A stretch of DNA of 42,374 bases, from contig UQTU01000021.1 of the NCBI GenBank assembly GCA_900544135.1, forward strand, positions 1 through 42,374. The letters are read 5' to 3'. A program made the translations under genes and the position numbers. Below the pieces are notes generated by a model. That model did no database searches and had not been told where the DNA came from. It saw nothing but the letters and a program-made list of their open reading frames with translations. The stretch's first letter is position 1. Each line of letters opens with the position of its first letter. Below, in pieces: positions 41,188 through 42,374 of the stretch. The DNA comes from an uncultured Collinsella sp. (GTDB lineage: Bacteria > Actinomycetota > Coriobacteriia > Coriobacteriales > Coriobacteriaceae).

Positions 41188-42216
41188 ATGGCAGACAATA
41201 ACGAGCGCACTCCACTGCTGAAGGTCGAGCACCTCTCCAAGGAGTTTCCCGCAGAGTCCGGCATGTTCGCCAAGCGTTTTTCCAAGCGCGTCGTCTCTGC
41301 TGTAAACGACATCTCTTTTGAGATTTATCCTGGCGAGACCTTTGGTCTGGTTGGCGAGTCTGGTTGCGGTAAATCCACCACGGGCCGCACTATCATGCGT
41401 CTGACCAAGCCGACCGCCGGCAAGGTGTTCTTCCAGGGCAAAGATGTTGCCGAGATGAGCAAGCATGAGATCAAGGACATGCGTCGTGAGATGCAGTTTA
41501 TCTTCCAGGATCCTTATGCTTCGCTCAACCCTCGTATGACCATCGGTGAGATTGTCTCCGAGCCCATGACCATTCATGGTGTGGGTACCAAGGAGGAGCG
41601 CATTGAGCGCGTCCGTGAGCTTCTCGACGTCGTTGGACTGAACCCCGAGCACATCAACCGCTATCCGCATGAGTTCTCGGGCGGCCAGCGTCAGCGTGTC
41701 GGTATTGCCCGCGCTTTTGCGCTGAAGCCCAAGCTGATTATCTGTGACGAGCCGGTATCCGCTCTGGATGTGTCCATTCAGGCCCAGGTTCTGAACCTGC
41801 TCAAGGAACTGCAGGACAAGTTCGGTACCGCGTATCTGTTTATCGCACACGACCTGTCCGTCGTACAGCACATCTCCGATCGCGTTGCCGTTATGTATCT
41901 GGGTAAGATGGTCGAGGTTTCGGACTGGAAGACGCTCTATAGCGAGCCTCACCATCCGTACACGCAGTCGCTGCTGTCTGCCGTGCCGGTTCCCGATCCT
42001 GATATCCAGAAGACCCGCAAGCGCATCATCCTCGCTGGCGATCCGCCGTCGCCGCTGGATCCGCCGACCGGCTGCCGTTTCCACACGCGTTGCCCGATCG
42101 CGCAGGGTATCTGCTCCGAGAAGCTCCCCGAGTTTAAGGAAGTTGCACCGGGTCACTGCTGCGCCTGTCACTTCGCCGAGCCGTTCCCGATCAAGGAATC
42201 GCACATCGACCTTTAG
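41188..42216 (+). CDS. oppF: Oligopeptide ABC transporter ATPase OppF
   Basis: A 342-residue ATPase, partner of OppD. Walker A GESGCGKST, Q-loop FQDPYASLNPRM, signature FSGGQRQR, Walker B ICDEPVSALD, and a C-terminal CRFHTRCPIAQGICSEKLPE Cys motif. It starts at the base after the oppD stop. The operon ends about 90 bases later at a strong terminator; the stretch between shows no further gene. Confidence 0.95.
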   Translation: MADNNERTPLLKVEHLSKEFPAESGMFAKRFSKRVVSAVNDISFEIYPGETFGLVGESGCGKSTTGRTIMRLTKPTAGKVFFQGKDVAEMSKHEIKDMRREMQFIFQDPYASLNPRMTIGEIVSEPMTIHGVGTKEERIERVRELLDVVGLNPEHINRYPHEFSGGQRQRVGIARAFALKPKLIICDEPVSALDVSIQAQVLNLLKELQDKFGTAYLFIAHDLSVVQHISDRVAVMYLGKMVEVSDWKTLYSEPHHPYTQSLLSAVPVPDPDIQKTRKRIILAGDPPSPLDPPTGCRFHTRCPIAQGICSEKLPEFKEVAPGHCCACHFAEPFPIKESHIDL

Positions 42217-42305
42217 TCGGTTGTTCTCGTCCGGGCCCGTGCTGGATTTAGTTTTCAGAACGTCCTCGGACATGCAAGAAACCCCCGCTGCGCACTTCGT
42301 GAACT

Positions 42306-42346
42306 GCCTCCCATTTCTTGGACACAAGAAATGGGAGGCTTTTTTA
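42306..42346 (+). terminator. Terminator of the oligopeptide operon
   Basis: Perfect 15-bp stem (42306-42320 with 42325-42339), GACA loop, then six T. Confidence 0.93.
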
Positions 42347-42374
42347 TGGCTGGAAACGCTTTGTACGACGTCGG
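42346..42374 (+). CDS. Possible start of a further gene, cut by the window edge
   Basis: ATG at 42346 begins a frame reading MAGNALYDV to the window end. GGGAGG (42333-42338), which is the 3' arm of the terminator stem, stands 7 bases before the ATG and could serve as ribosome site. The x-YDV ending resembles the first residues of FAD proteins such as thioredoxin reductase (YDVxVIGGGPAG), but nine residues cannot prove it. Confidence 0.3.

Noticed and set aside
39961..42327. Long minus-strand open frame opposite oppC-oppD-oppF
   Set aside because: Same reason: a mirror of biased codons; the plus-strand proteins are unmistakable.
42346..42358. GGAAACGCTTTG as a catabolite-control (cre-like) site
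   Set aside because: It is inside the possible start of a coding frame and lacks the flanking conserved bases.
1..42374. CRISPR arrays, insertion sequences, integrases and tRNA genes
   Set aside because: Looked for on both strands; no direct-repeat array, transposase or integrase frame, or tRNA cloverleaf was recognised.

Overview
The window looks like chromosomal DNA of a GC-rich, Gram-positive Coriobacteriia-type actinobacterium, most like Collinsella. The grounds are the G/C-rich third codon positions, WhiA and RapZ beside uvrC and the glycolytic gap-pgk-tpi genes, Tat/lipobox substrate-binding lipoproteins and a sialic-acid locus typical of gut actinobacteria. The genus is inferred from gene content and protein flavour; no search was run.

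Layout. (1) 1-175: 3' end of an rRNA operon (5S rRNA, truncated by the window edge, plus a strong terminator). (2) 302-3809, plus strand: coaE, a small lytic transglycosylase and uvrB. (3) 3863-9984, minus strand: two unrelated FAD oxidoreductases, an Mrp/NBP35 Fe-S carrier ATPase and an LTA-synthase-like membrane sulfatase whose last part is out of frame. (4) 10178-17945, plus: uvrA, a YbaK-type deacylase, murJ with a long repeat-bearing N-terminal extension, and uvrC. (5) 18311-28740, plus: a ten-kilobase sialic-acid uptake and catabolism operon: lipoprotein, permease, permease-ATPase fusion, ATPase, two CE7-type esterase-fold proteins (one lacking the catalytic serine), N-acetylneuraminate lyase, ManNAc kinase and ManNAc-6-P epimerase. 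(6) 28839-30695: rapZ and whiA. (7) 30889-35978: gap, pgk, tpiA, gpmI and secG. (8) 36273-42216: a complete oligopeptide ABC operon (oppABCDF type), closed by a terminator; the first codons of a further gene may start at 42346.

How it works together. UvrA, UvrB and UvrC form the whole nucleotide-excision-repair nuclease. The nan cluster would import sialic acid, trim O-acetyl groups, split it to ManNAc plus pyruvate, and phosphorylate and epimerise ManNAc to GlcNAc-6-P; nagA/nagB and a sialidase are not in the window. The four glycolytic genes form lower glycolysis from GAP to 2-phosphoglycerate. The nan cluster sits between uvrC and rapZ-whiA, which are neighbours in many actinobacteria, and the usual yvcK gene between rapZ and whiA is absent.

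Best leads: the active esterase/pseudo-esterase pair in the nan operon; three ETAV[FY]L repeats in the MurJ extension that resemble FHA-binding phosphothreonine motifs; the single-base frameshift in the LTA-synthase-like gene; two large palindromic elements placed just before nanK and nanE; and a long structured leader before the nan operon.
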